Positions 14,314 through 24,041 of a stretch of 64,000 nucleotides of DNA are shown here, piece by piece. The position numbers and the translations under genes are program-made. Source of the stretch: Marinirhabdus sp963799365 (GTDB lineage: Bacteria; Bacteroidota; Bacteroidia; Flavobacteriales; Flavobacteriaceae); assembly GCA_963799365.1 (NCBI GenBank), contig CAWCWV010000016.1:496001-560000 (forward strand). The letters run 5' to 3'. The notes beneath the pieces are model-generated. The model searched no databases and had not been told where the DNA came from. It saw only the letters and a list, made by a program, of their open reading frames with translations. Positions within the stretch are counted from its first letter, which is position 1. Every line of letters starts with the position of its first letter.

Positions 14314-17139
14314 TTAATACCAAGCTCTGGTAAAAAGTCCAAGAAGAGTTTTGGGACTTAAGGTAACGATAAACCTTATTTTTTCTTCGTAATTAGGCAG
14401 TCCTGGTTCCCATCCCAGATTAGAATACAAAGGGAAGTAAAGCTCAAAATAATCTGCCAAAAGGCTTAATCTTACACCACTATCGTATACAAACTTCGGG
14501 TTTTGTCCACGGTTATCTACCAAACCTATATCTCCGTATGCGTAAATCCATTTCCAGATGTTGGTACTTGCATTTACGGTGGTCATCCAGGTATTGGCAA
14601 AAGCAGGTTCTAACTGACTTTTAAATCCGCCCTCTGCGACAATAAGTTGTTGGCTGAAAATTCCTGTTTCTTCACTACGGCCATAATAGTTATAGTCGAA
14701 TAAATAATCTGAAGGTCTATCCAATGCAAAGCTAAAATAATCACTGGAATCCCGGGTGTCGTTAAATATAAAAACACCGGCAAAGGCTCTAACGTTTAGC
14801 TGGCGATTGTTAATGAATAATTTTCTATATTCAAAAGTAGCTGCAATTTTGCTGAAATTTGCCGCTATCTGGTAATCTACTGTTCCTCTGAAATAGTTTA
14901 TTAAATTAGGATTGGAGTATACATATTGTGCATTAAACACATTGTAATTAGGCTCCTGATTTGGGTCGTTGGGATTGTCGTCTCTGGAAACATTTATACT
15001 TCTAAGATTGATAAACTGTTTCTCGTTATCACGCAAATCCTTTGGTCTAAATGCAAATGTGATATAAGGGGTAAAACGCTTATAGAATAAATTTTCGTCG
15101 TACGAATAATAACTACCAGAAAATCCATAACGCATCGAGTACAATCTTTCTTCATCCAATCGTTGGGTATACGAAATAGAACCGCTACCAATAATATCCT
15201 TGGATTTTATCCCAAACTGTGGCTCTAGTTTGTAATGAATTCCCTTGGGAAGTACTGTTTTGTTATATAATTTCATCCCAAAACTGAAACCGTCGTAGAG
15301 GTTATATTCAAAAACGGGCATGAAGAATAATTGGTTGTATTTTGGATCTTCTACATCCTGAAATAACCTGAATTGTAAGGGTCTATTCAATAAGCCTTTT
15401 ACGGCTTTATAATTATTACGTTGGTTAAATTCTGGAATGATTGCTTCATAGTTAAGGGCTAGTTTCCGTACATTTTCTGACGGAACTGTAATTGTAATCG
15501 TACTGTCTATAGGCTGCGTCCATTGTTTGAATAAGACTTCATCCTTATTAAGCCCGTAAATGGAGACAGGCATTGTGTTGTCTTTTAAATTTTTGATGGT
15601 CACTTCCAAGGAGTCACCCCTTTTCTTAACCTTTTTTATTTTGAAATCTATCGTGGTTCTCTTGGCAACATACTCGTCAAAAAACCAATTAATTGGTAGT
15701 GTTGTGTTTTTTTCAATGGTATTTTGAAAAACGGAAGGATTTACAGGTTTCAGTAAATTTTCAGCATAGAATTCTTTGATGGATTTTTCTAAAACAGGCT
15801 TTTCAACATAATCTGCCAGGTAGTTTAAACCATCTCCTGCATAATAATCGTTTGCTATATTTTTATTGAACTTTACCAAAGAGTCTCTAGGCGTAGTAAG
15901 CGCCTGGTGCAAATTGTTACGCGCCATATTTAAGTATAGGAGCGGGTATTGGTCATTAAATTCTATGTCTGAAGCGTGTGCCCATTTAATAATCCACCAA
16001 TTGCTCAGGTTTCCAATTAACTTCATATTAGGGTAGTAGGTGTCTACATATTCCGTCATTAAATAAATTTGCAATGCACCTGTTAACCAATAATCTTCCC
16101 GTGGATGAAGCGCAATAGTGTTTTCAATATAATTGCGGGTAATGGTTTTTAGTTGCTCCATGTCATACTCAAAGCCATCTGGAAAAGGACTGATGAAGTT
16201 TGGCAACTGATTAAGCCCATACACAGGATCCTTTTTATAGGCTTCCTCTGTAGTCATCATTGTTTTAAAAGGATAGGCTCCCAGTTTTCCATCTAGGAAA
16301 TGAACAATTCTATCTACCGCCAAGGCTTTAATTGCTGGGGTTACCTTTTTGTCTTGAAGACTCGTAATGAGCGTTAATTTATCAGTCTCGATAGTTTCAA
16401 AAGATGAGTTTCTTTCAATATGTATAATGGCGTGGGTACGTTTTTTACCTTCTAGGGAAAAGGTTTTCATACCATTTGCTGAAGTAAAAGATTCGCCTTC
16501 ATCAAAATTTGAAGTAACAGCATAGCTATTAGGAACTGTAAATTTTATACTGAAATTGGAAGGATTGAGATATAGGTCGTCCGAGTTTTTATTGCTGTAT
16601 GCTTTCCATCCGTTATTATAAACCGCTGGAGAAATAAACCAATAGCGCAGTTTGTAATTGCCAAAGTCGTCCACCCCGTAGCGTGTAAATTTATCATCGG
16701 CAACGTGTACAGTATAATTGAATAAAACAATTACTTCTTCATTGGGTGGAAGCGGTGTTTCTAAAGCAACTTTTAAAATATCTGCGGCAGTCCCACGTTC
16801 CCAAATAGTGTTTTTTACAGCTCCATTTGTTTGTATGGAAATATCAGTAATTTGGGTAAAGCCTCTGTCTTCTTCTTTTTCAAAATGAAAAGAGTCGTCA
16901 AAATTTTCTGCAAAACGCCTCGCTAGGGGAGTGGTTTTAGAAGAAAAACTATTGGCCCAGTCGTTAAAATACAAGGTATCCAGAGCCACAGTAGTAGTAT
17001 TTCTGAAGGTTACCTTCTGTGTAATTGCAATGCGCTCTTCCTGAGGTTGTAATTTTGCGTTTATAACAATATCGTGCTGTGCATAGGTTTGCACACCAAG
17101 AATTAAAAGGAGAACATATAGTAACCTACGCTGTATCAA
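14314..17139 (-). CDS. M1-aminopeptidase-like protein lacking the zinc motif, with C-terminal beta-barrel
   Basis: 941 residues with signal peptide LLYVLLLILGVQTYAQ. Residues about 20-560 follow the layout of M1 peptidases: an N-terminal beta domain (KVTFRNTTTVALDTLYFNDW), a catalytic-like region and a helical part. The HExxH zinc helix is absent from the whole protein; the matching region reads TRNYIENTIALHPREDYWLTGALQIY, keeping only the WLTGALQIY that resembles WL-x-EG-x-A-x-Y. From about 610 to the end the sequence is amphipathic beta strands with many Y/F residues and a terminal aromatic (ending TRAWY), as in outer-membrane barrels. It is probably an inactive peptidase-like surface protein. 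It starts at a TTG overlapping the TGA of the upstream gene, so the two are coupled. Confidence 0.75.
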   Translation of the reverse strand: MIQRRLLYVLLLILGVQTYAQHDIVINAKLQPQEERIAITQKVTFRNTTTVALDTLYFNDWANSFSSKTTPLARRFAENFDDSFHFEKEEDRGFTQITDISIQTNGAVKNTIWERGTAADILKVALETPLPPNEEVIVLFNYTVHVADDKFTRYGVDDFGNYKLRYWFISPAVYNNGWKAYSNKNSDDLYLNPSNFSIKFTVPNSYAVTSNFDEGESFTSANGMKTFSLEGKKRTHAIIHIERNSSFETIETDKLTLITSLQDKKVTPAIKALAVDRIVHFLDGKLGAYPFKTMMTTEEAYKKDPVYGLNQLPNFISPFPDGFEYDMEQLKTITRNYIENTIALHPREDYWLTGALQIYLMTEYVDTYYPNMKLIGNLSNWWIIKWAHASDIEFNDQYPLLYLNMARNNLHQALTTPRDSLVKFNKNIANDYYAGDGLNYLADYVEKPVLEKSIKEFYAENLLKPVNPSVFQNTIEKNTTLPINWFFDEYVAKRTTIDFKIKKVKKRGDSLEVTIKNLKDNTMPVSIYGLNKDEVLFKQWTQPIDSTITITVPSENVRKLALNYEAIIPEFNQRNNYKAVKGLLNRPLQFRLFQDVEDPKYNQLFFMPVFEYNLYDGFSFGMKLYNKTVLPKGIHYKLEPQFGIKSKDIIGSGSISYTQRLDEERLYSMRYGFSGSYYSYDENLFYKRFTPYITFAFRPKDLRDNEKQFINLRSINVSRDDNPNDPNQEPNYNVFNAQYVYSNPNLINYFRGTVDYQIAANFSKIAATFEYRKLFINNRQLNVRAFAGVFIFNDTRDSSDYFSFALDRPSDYLFDYNYYGRSEETGIFSQQLIVAEGGFKSQLEPAFANTWMTTVNASTNIWKWIYAYGDIGLVDNRGQNPKFVYDSGVRLSLLADYFELYFPLYSNLGWEPGLPNYEEKIRFIVTLSPKTLLGLFTRAWY

Positions 17140-18383
17140 GAAGTTTTTAGGAATTTTAGAGGTTCAATATTAGGCAGGTTGGTTTTAATATAATAAATAC
17201 CTTTTGTGAGGGTACTAATAGGTACGGAAATCTCCTGGGAAGGGTTTTCCTGCCAATCCAGCACTTTTTGCCCTAATGTATTATAAATTGCAAACCTAAA
17301 ATCTGGATGTAATGCCTGCGTTGCCAGTAAAACGATTTCGTCTGTAACCACGGTGCTTTTGAGTTTCAATCCTGTTGAGGTTAAATCAAAATCGGTGCCA
17401 GCAAGAATAATTTCCTGATTGGTTTGTAATTGCATCACTACAGGAAGGTGATCGCTCATACTATATATATTGTTGCGAAGTTCTTGGTGAAAAATTCCTG
17501 CGCAGTTGGGATCATTCACGTCCATATCGTAACAATTACCATTATTGCCGAAGCTTTTATAACTGTTTTCTACATACCGAAGTTTTGGGTTAGAGATCAT
17601 ATTTTCAGAAATCAATATAAAATCGAAACGATCGTCCATGCCACCACCTGCACCTGCACCAAAGCCACCAGAACTTACGCGTGTACTTTGGGTATGAACG
17701 CCAGCAAAAGTATTGTTATTGTGCCAATTGCCAGGCGTATTTATAGGATCTCGCATTGTAATGGGATTGGTTTGATCCAGCAATTCCTGGTAGGCAGGTT
17801 CGGCAGATGAATACATATTAAGATCTCCCGCAAGAAGTACAAAGGCGTTCGCTGGAATGGTTTCCAGATCTGCTGTGAACTTATTCACCATATCCAGGCG
17901 TTCCAGTTCATTTGCACTGCCTTCACTGGATTTCAAATGAGCTACGTAAATGTAGATTTGAACGGGATCTGTTGCTACGTTGGCAGTATTGAGTTTTAAA
18001 ACGTATCTATTGATATCCCGGGTATTAGTGACTATAGTGCTGAAATTTTCCAGACTGAACATATTCCTGCGATAATACAACATTTGCTGAAGCGGAGAAT
18101 CACCGGACTGGTTGGAAGTAAAGGGAGCACGTTCGAACACATAACTTTCACTGTTAAAAGTTACATTGCGAATGATATTTGCACCCTCCAGGGATTCAAT
18201 TTCACAAACCATAAAAATATCGGGATCGTATTCTGAGAGGATATTTTTAAGTAGAATTCCTCTATTGGCCGGACTTGCAGAAGGAAATTCCAATACGTTA
18301 TAAAACATCGTGTTTATAGTTCCCTGGGCAAATATGCTGAAGGAAACTAAAAAACCGATCCATAGTAACGTACTGTTTCTCAT
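17136..18383 (-). CDS. secreted endonuclease/exonuclease/phosphatase family protein with T9SS sorting domain
   Basis: 415 residues. Signal peptide (LLWIGFLVSFSIFAQ). The EEP-fold motifs are in order: MFYNVLEF, DIFMVCEIES (metal-binding Glu), YVAHLKSSEG, LLAGDLNMYSS and the final SDHLPVVM with its catalytic Asp-His pair. A glycine-rich loop, GGFGAGAGGGMDDRFDF, precedes the last metal-site region. The C-terminal 70 residues (FRFAIYNTLGQKVLDW ... LTKGIYYIKT) are a T9SS type A domain, so the enzyme works outside the cell, perhaps as a DNase or a phosphate scavenger. The downstream M1-like gene overlaps by 4 bp. Confidence 0.88.
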   Translation of the reverse strand: MRNSTLLWIGFLVSFSIFAQGTINTMFYNVLEFPSASPANRGILLKNILSEYDPDIFMVCEIESLEGANIIRNVTFNSESYVFERAPFTSNQSGDSPLQQMLYYRRNMFSLENFSTIVTNTRDINRYVLKLNTANVATDPVQIYIYVAHLKSSEGSANELERLDMVNKFTADLETIPANAFVLLAGDLNMYSSAEPAYQELLDQTNPITMRDPINTPGNWHNNNTFAGVHTQSTRVSSGGFGAGAGGGMDDRFDFILISENMISNPKLRYVENSYKSFGNNGNCYDMDVNDPNCAGIFHQELRNNIYSMSDHLPVVMQLQTNQEIILAGTDFDLTSTGLKLKSTVVTDEIVLLATQALHPDFRFAIYNTLGQKVLDWQENPSQEISVPISTLTKGIYYIKTNLPNIEPLKFLKTS

Positions 18384-18401
18384 TGTAAATGCAATGGTAG
18401 T

Positions 18402-19091
18402 TTAAAAATTAGGACTGTGATTGGATTTATCGTAGAAATCGTTCAAGACTTGTAATACTTCATCCTCTGTGTCTACAATGTGTACCAAATTTAAGTCTTC
18501 TTTACTTATATTATTGTTTGCAGTTAGTAACGTAGTGGTTACCCACTCCCAAAGACCACCCCAAAAAGCCTTATCGACCAAAATAATTGGGAATTTATCT
18601 ATTTTGTGTGTTTGGATAAGGGTAAGCGCTTCAAAAAACTCATCTAGCGTTCCAAATCCTCCAGGCATGACCACAAATCCTTGCGAATATTTTACAAACA
18701 TCACTTTCCGCACAAAAAAGTAATCAAAATCTATGCTTTTATCACTGTCTATATAAGGGTTGTCGTGCTGCTCAAAGGGCAAGGTAATATTTAAGCCCAC
18801 CGAAGTTCCACCAGCCAAATGCGCACCTTTATTTCCGGCTTCCATAATTCCAGGCCCACCTCCGGTAATAACACCGTATCCGTTTTCGGTAATTTTTTTA
18901 GCAATATTCTCGGCCAGTTTATATTTAGAATCTTCTGGCTTTGTTCGAGCCGATCCGAAAATAGAAACACAAGGTCCAATGCGACTCATCTTTTCATAGC
19001 CGTGCACAAACTCTCCCATAATCTTGAAGATTGCCCAGGAGTCGTTTGTTTTTACTTGATTCCAGTTTTTATTTTGTGATTCGTTTCTCAT
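18402..19091 (-). CDS. LOG-family Rossmann-fold protein (TIGR00730 type)
   Basis: 229 residues. It carries the family signature GGGPGIMEAGNKGAH (about residue 78) and VMPGGFGTLDEFFEAL (about 140). In plants and many bacteria this fold releases free cytokinin bases from nucleotide 5'-monophosphates; in other bacteria the substrate is AMP or unknown. The N-terminus has an extra helix before FGSAR. It sits 18 bp upstream of the nuclease gene and could start the same transcript. Confidence 0.88.
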   Translation of the reverse strand: MRNESQNKNWNQVKTNDSWAIFKIMGEFVHGYEKMSRIGPCVSIFGSARTKPEDSKYKLAENIAKKITENGYGVITGGGPGIMEAGNKGAHLAGGTSVGLNITLPFEQHDNPYIDSDKSIDFDYFFVRKVMFVKYSQGFVVMPGGFGTLDEFFEALTLIQTHKIDKFPIILVDKAFWGGLWEWVTTTLLTANNNISKEDLNLVHIVDTEDEVLQVLNDFYDKSNHSPNF

Positions 19092-19095
19092 TTGT

Positions 19096-19300
19096 CAGGT
19101 TTCTGTTGTCTGTTTTCTGTTGTCAGTTTTTAGTTGTCCGTTGTCCGTTGTTGGTTGTCTGTTGTTGGTTTTTAGTTTTCTGTTTTTAGTTTCAGGTAGG
19201 AACATTGTTCATATTCTAAACTCCAAACTCCATCGTCCATCGTACATATTCCATACTCCAACGTCCATACTCCATCGTAAATCGTCCATATTCCTTACAT
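19096..19300. repeat. degenerate word arrays (TGTTGTC type, then CCATCGTCCAT type)
   Basis: The first half is built of TGTTGTCTGTT / GTTTTCTGTTG words. The second half is built of CCATAC / CCATCGT / ACATATTCC words. It fills the space between LOG and uvrA. Short open frames over it follow only the repeat and are not genes. Confidence 0.6.
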
Positions 19301-19320
19301 TATGAACCCTAGTCCAGTAT

Positions 19321-22152
19321 TCAATGTAACTCTTTTTTCAGAAATTTTGCGGTGAAACCCTTATTGTTTGCTACAATTTCTTCGGGAGTTCCTATGGCCA
19401 TTACTTTCCCTCCTTTTTTTCCACCCTCGGGACCAATGTCTATAATATAATCGACCGTTTTGATCACATCAAGATTGTGTTCAATAATTACGACGGTGTT
19501 TCCTTTTGCTACGAGTTTATTCAGTACAATTAAAAGAACTCGGATATCCTCGAAATGAAGACCAGTTGTGGGTTCATCTAAAATATAAAACGTATTTCCA
19601 GTGTCTCTCTTTGAAAGTTCTGTAGCCAATTTTATTCGTTGTGCTTCTCCTCCTGAAAGGGTTGTAGATTGCTGTCCCAATGTAATATATCCTAACCCAA
19701 CATCCTGAATGGTTTTCAGTTTTCGATGGATCTTCGGGATGTTCTCGAAGTAGGGAACGGCTTCGTTAATAGTCATTGCCAGCACATCGAAAATGGATTG
19801 CCCTTTGTATCTAATTTCCAGTGTTTCACGATTAAAACGTTTTCCCTGGCAGGTTTCACATTCCACATATACATCTGGAAGAAAATTCATTTCAATAACA
19901 CGCAATCCGCCTCCTTTGCAGGTTTCGCATCTTCCGCCTTTTACATTAAAACTGAAACGTCCTGGCTTATAGCCTCGGATCATGGCTTCTGGAATCTTGG
20001 CAAAAAGACTTCGTATTTCAGAAAATACACCCGTGTAGGTTGCTGGATTGCTTCGTGGTGTTCTACCAATGGGGGATTGGTTGATCTCAATTACTTTATC
20101 GATATGTTTCAGCCCAATAATTTTCTTGTAAGGCATCGGTTTTTTCACGCCATTGAAGAAAAACGCATTTAAAATAGGGTAGAGAGTTTCGTTAATTAAA
20201 GTAGATTTTCCACTTCCTGAGACACCCGTAACTCCAACCATTGTCCCCAATGGAATGGTAATACTTACGTTTTTTAAATTATTTCCACTGGCTCCGGTAA
20301 GTGTTAAAAACTCTCCATTGCCTTTTCTTCGTTTCTTTGGAATAGCAATTTCTTTGGTGCCATTCAGATAATCTGCTGTAAGGGTGTGGTGTTTTAAAAT
20401 TTCAGATGGAGTACCCTGACTTACAATTTCACCTCCGTGTCTTCCTGCGCCCGGACCAATATCGATTACGTGATCTGCCTGCTCAATCATATCTTTATCG
20501 TGCTCTACAACCAGTACTGAATTGCCAATATCACGTAAAGAAATTAAAGATTGAATCAATTTCTCATTATCACGCTGGTGTAAGCCAATACTGGGCTCAT
20601 CCAAAATATACAGTACACCAACCAATTGAGAACCAATTTGGGTTGCCAACCTAATACGTTGCGCTTCCCCACCCGAAAGTGATTTAGAACTTCTGTCCAA
20701 TGCTAGATATGTTAATCCAACATCTATCAAAAAATCTAATCTTGCTCGTACTTCTTTTAGTATTTCAGAGGCAATTTTTAATTGAGTTTCCCCAAGATCT
20801 TTTTCTATATTTTTGAACCATTGCGCAAGCTCAATAATGTCCATATGGGCAAGCTCGGCAATGTTTTTACCATTTACTTTAAAGTAAAGTGATTCCTTCC
20901 TAAGTCTGGAACCACCACACTCTGGACAATCTACTTTATCCATATATTCTTTTGCCCAGCGTTCTAACGATTTAGATTCGTTTGCTTCAAAAGTATTCTG
21001 AAGAAAAGTTGCTACGCCTTCAAATTCAATTTTGTAATTTCTTGTGATGCCTAATGTTTTAGATTCTACATCGAATTTCTCCTGGCCACCGTGAAAGATC
21101 ATCTCCTTTGCTGCAACTGGAATATCTTTAAAAGCATCCGTTAATTTGAAATCAAAACGATGGGCAATTAATTCCAACTGTTTAAAAACCCAATTACTTT
21201 TTTGGGGTCCGTGCGGAGCCAAAGCACCTTGTTTAATAGACAGCGTGTCATCTGGAACCACTTTTTTCAGGTTTACCTCGTACAATTTGCCAAGCCCCCT
21301 ACAATGTGGGCACATTCCTTTTGGAGAGTTAAAGGAGAAGTTGTTGGGTTCTGGATTGGGATACGAAATTCCAGAAGTAGGGCACATTAAAGAACGACTA
21401 AAAAATCGCACTTCGTTTGTATCGTTATCCAAAACCATCAACACATCATCCCCGTGATACATCGCTGTAATGATGGTTTCTGAAAGCCGCTTGTCATTAT
21501 CAATTTCTTCGCTAATAGCGAGTCTATCAATTACAATCTCAATATCGTGTGTTTTGTAGCGGTCTATACGCATTCCTTTTATAATGTTCAACACATCACC
21601 GTCTACTCTAACTTTTAAAAACCCTTGTTTGGCAATATTTTCGAACAGTTCGCGGTAATGTCCTTTTCTGGAACGTACTACGGGTGCGAGAATACTTACT
21701 TTTTTACCTTTAAATTCTTCAATGATGAGGTCTTTGATCTGCTCATCGCTATAGCTCACCATTTTTTGGCCTGTGTTGTAACTATACGCGTCGCTGGCAC
21801 GGGCGTATAGGAGACGTAGGAAATCGTAAATTTCGGTAATGGTGCCAACGGTGGATCGCGGACTTTTACTCGTGGTTTTTTGCTCAATAGCAATTACTGG
21901 AGAGAGGCCTTCAATTTTGTCTACATCGGGACGTTCTAAACTTCCTAAAAACTGTCGGGCATAGGCAGAAAAAGTTTCAATATACCGGCGTTGTCCTTCG
22001 GCATAAATAGTATCGAAAGCCAAAGAAGATTTTCCACTTCCGGAAAGCCCTGTAATTACCACCAATTTTTCTCTTGGTATGGTTACATCTATGTCTTTTA
22101 AATTGTGGACACGAGCCCCATAAACCTCAATACAATTGTCATTTTTTGCCAT
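19321..22152 (-). CDS. uvrA: excinuclease ABC subunit A
   Basis: About 943 residues, normal for UvrA, the damage-recognition ATPase of nucleotide excision repair. Visible parts: first Walker A TGLSGSGKSSLAFDT, the UvrB-binding and insertion region, zinc modules CPTSGISYPNPEPNNF with CPHCRG and CPECGGSR, signature LSGGEAQRIRLATQIG, second Walker A GVSGSGKSTLINETL, zinc module CETCKGGGLRVIEMNFLPDVYVECETC (given here in outline), LSGGEAQRIKLATELS and a final Walker B. An in-frame TTG at 22161 exists, but it lies inside a -7 promoter box, so the ATG at 22152 is the likely start. The transcript would then have almost no 5' leader. Confidence 0.97.
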   Translation of the reverse strand: MAKNDNCIEVYGARVHNLKDIDVTIPREKLVVITGLSGSGKSSLAFDTIYAEGQRRYIETFSAYARQFLGSLERPDVDKIEGLSPVIAIEQKTTSKSPRSTVGTITEIYDFLRLLYARASDAYSYNTGQKMVSYSDEQIKDLIIEEFKGKKVSILAPVVRSRKGHYRELFENIAKQGFLKVRVDGDVLNIIKGMRIDRYKTHDIEIVIDRLAISEEIDNDKRLSETIITAMYHGDDVLMVLDNDTNEVRFFSRSLMCPTSGISYPNPEPNNFSFNSPKGMCPHCRGLGKLYEVNLKKVVPDDTLSIKQGALAPHGPQKSNWVFKQLELIAHRFDFKLTDAFKDIPVAAKEMIFHGGQEKFDVESKTLGITRNYKIEFEGVATFLQNTFEANESKSLERWAKEYMDKVDCPECGGSRLRKESLYFKVNGKNIAELAHMDIIELAQWFKNIEKDLGETQLKIASEILKEVRARLDFLIDVGLTYLALDRSSKSLSGGEAQRIRLATQIGSQLVGVLYILDEPSIGLHQRDNEKLIQSLISLRDIGNSVLVVEHDKDMIEQADHVIDIGPGAGRHGGEIVSQGTPSEILKHHTLTADYLNGTKEIAIPKKRRKGNGEFLTLTGASGNNLKNVSITIPLGTMVGVTGVSGSGKSTLINETLYPILNAFFFNGVKKPMPYKKIIGLKHIDKVIEINQSPIGRTPRSNPATYTGVFSEIRSLFAKIPEAMIRGYKPGRFSFNVKGGRCETCKGGGLRVIEMNFLPDVYVECETCQGKRFNRETLEIRYKGQSIFDVLAMTINEAVPYFENIPKIHRKLKTIQDVGLGYITLGQQSTTLSGGEAQRIKLATELSKRDTGNTFYILDEPTTGLHFEDIRVLLIVLNKLVAKGNTVVIIEHNLDVIKTVDYIIDIGPEGGKKGGKVMAIGTPEEIVANNKGFTAKFLKKELH

Positions 22153-22158
22153 AGTTTG

Positions 22159-22166
22159 CAAAGGTA
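22159..22166 (-). promoter_or_regulatory. -7 box of uvrA, very close to the start codon
   Basis: TACCTTTG fits TAnnTTTG exactly and ends six bases before the ATG at 22152. If used, transcription would begin at or next to the start codon. No convincing -33 TTG is visible at 17-23 bp. Confidence 0.45.
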
Positions 22167-22241
22167 CCTAATTGAATTGAAAATAGGTAGCATGCGTTTG
22201 GTGGGTTATTTGAAATTTAACGTTTTAAATAATGTATTTAC

Positions 22242-22604
22242 TTACTTATTCAAATTCAAATGCTCATTTATTTTTTCTTCTGAAGTATTTTCTGAGATTT
22301 CCATATTGTTGTCATCATTTTCATTACTTAAGGTAAAATCGCTTAGGCTTCCGTAATAGTCTCTCACTAGTAAAATAATTTTTACCATAGCAGGCTTTTC
22401 ACCTTTTAAAGTGAGCATTGCTGCATCGTTGTATATGCAGATGTTAAGTTGAAGATTGACGCATTCAATTTCCGAGGTATGCGTTGCTTTTATATCTTTT
22501 AGCACCAAAAACTTAAAATTAATATCGGCTTCGGTTAAGATTTTCTTGAGAATAACTTCCGAAAGTTTTATTTCGGGTCTTTTGCTACGTAAATGATAGG
22601 TCAT
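22242..22604 (-). CDS. hypothetical protein
   Basis: 120 residues, no signal peptide or membrane segment. The N-terminal half is mixed alpha/beta (KLSEVILKKILTEADINFKFL, ECVNLQLNICIYNDAAMLTL); the C-terminal third is acidic and probably disordered (NENDDNNMEISENTSEEKINEH). I do not recognise the family. The coding pattern and an ATG at 22604 support a real gene; it is 89 bp upstream of uvrA on the same strand. Confidence 0.55.
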   Translation of the reverse strand: MTYHLRSKRPEIKLSEVILKKILTEADINFKFLVLKDIKATHTSEIECVNLQLNICIYNDAAMLTLKGEKPAMVKIILLVRDYYGSLSDFTLSNENDDNNMEISENTSEEKINEHLNLNK

Positions 22605-22765
22605 TGATTTTCAGAATTTAAAAATGAAGTCAATGTAAAGTTATTCAACAAAACTTAAAATCTAAAATAGAACGTCTTGCTTAAGTTAATTTTAACCTTT
22701 GAAAGCGCTATAAAATTTTCAATTACTCAATAAACCCATCCGAAGTGATAGCTTCAGTTTTAATT

Positions 22766-23779
22766 TCAGGAAGAAACCTCCCGATTCAAAAACTGATAAA
22801 ATGTGGTAGCAATAAAGAAGATAGTACTTACCACAAACGAAAAACTTATAATTAATGTAATTAGAGGAAGGTTAAACAACAAAAAGAAAAGTGGTAATAG
22901 CACTCCAAATAGAGCCATTGCTAAGAAAATTGCATATAAATAGCGCATAATGGTGGGTAATCCTTTCCCCAAATTATCTTGAAACTGAAACAATTTTGGT
23001 ACTACTTCTTTGTTCATATATTCTCCCAGACGTGAAAGAAATACTTCATTGAAAGAAGAATCCTCAAAATGTTCACTATCTATAGAGTTGGCAAGTAGCA
23101 TAATTTTTTCCTGGTGTCTTTCAAACACGGCTTCCAGGTCTAGTGCCTCTTTGAAAATACCATATTTATACCCAAAATAATACCAAAGCCCAGATCCACA
23201 TTTGTGCTCTAACCATTTGGAAACAATATCTTTAGAGTAGGAGGTGGGATAAACAATATTTTCGGGAACTCTTTTATCTCTAGGGCTCGTTATTAATAAA
23301 GATTTCATCTCCAAATACAAATTTTCAGTATCTTCAAAGCTGTTGTTTTCCTGAAGAAATTCTATCGCTAATTTGGATTTACCCTTATAAAATTCTTTCA
23401 CCTCAAAAAATGTAAGGCCTTCAAATTCGTCGTCAATATACTCTTTTAGCCCAGTTAACCACATTTTAGAGCGATACAGTAATTCAATTATATTTCTAAA
23501 ATGATGCATTTTTTGTGTGATACCCCTTAAATTATCTAGAGCAGCATCTTTTTTAGAAGTAATCCTCATAGTAGCGATGGCCAAATACAACATAATAAGT
23601 GCTGCTGTAAAACCACTTATGCCAATAAAAAGTGTTGCTAAGTTTGAAAGCTGTTCAACAAAACCTGGAGTGGCAGTCGCTTTTTGTCTAAGAAGAAAAA
23701 TTAAAGCAATACATAAAACACCGCTAAATACCAAAGGTATGACGGCATATACATCCTGCACGAGTGATTTTTTCTTCAT
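22766..23779 (-). CDS. membrane protein of unknown function with two helix pairs
   Basis: 337 residues. Two transmembrane helices lie near the N-terminus (VIPLVFSGVLCIALIFLL and LATLFIGISGFTAALIMLYL). A soluble helical stretch of about 190 residues follows, rich in charged residues. Two more helices sit at the end (IFLAMALFGVLLPLFFLLF and LITLIISFSFVVSTIFF). The arrangement suggests a cytoplasmic sensor-like middle domain held between two membrane hairpins, but no named domain is recognised. Confidence 0.65.
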   Translation of the reverse strand: MKKKSLVQDVYAVIPLVFSGVLCIALIFLLRQKATATPGFVEQLSNLATLFIGISGFTAALIMLYLAIATMRITSKKDAALDNLRGITQKMHHFRNIIELLYRSKMWLTGLKEYIDDEFEGLTFFEVKEFYKGKSKLAIEFLQENNSFEDTENLYLEMKSLLITSPRDKRVPENIVYPTSYSKDIVSKWLEHKCGSGLWYYFGYKYGIFKEALDLEAVFERHQEKIMLLANSIDSEHFEDSSFNEVFLSRLGEYMNKEVVPKLFQFQDNLGKGLPTIMRYLYAIFLAMALFGVLLPLFFLLFNLPLITLIISFSFVVSTIFFIATTFYQFLNREVSS

Positions 23780-24041
23780 GTAACATAAGCTGCGCAGTTG
23801 GGGAAACTGCCTTTGACTACAACTAGTTTAGGAAATAGACTTTCAACACATATTCTTTCAAAATAAATAGATTCAAATATGGGAAAAATGATAATATAGT
23901 ATAAACGCTTTCCAATTAACAATTAGCTGTAATAACATCAAAAATAGCATTTTCATTACACATTTGTAGTAATTACCCTACAATTCGTTATGAGGTAAAC
24001 TATAATCGGTAAACAGCACTTTATTTGAAAAATTGTGGAGA

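Noticed and set aside
19096..19300. Possible CRISPR array between LOG and uvrA
   Set aside because: The words are short, degenerate and without unique spacers of constant length; no cas genes are present.
19726..20172. 148-codon plus-strand frame opposite uvrA
   Set aside because: Opposite the conserved zinc and Walker regions of UvrA; the sequence is fully explained by uvrA.
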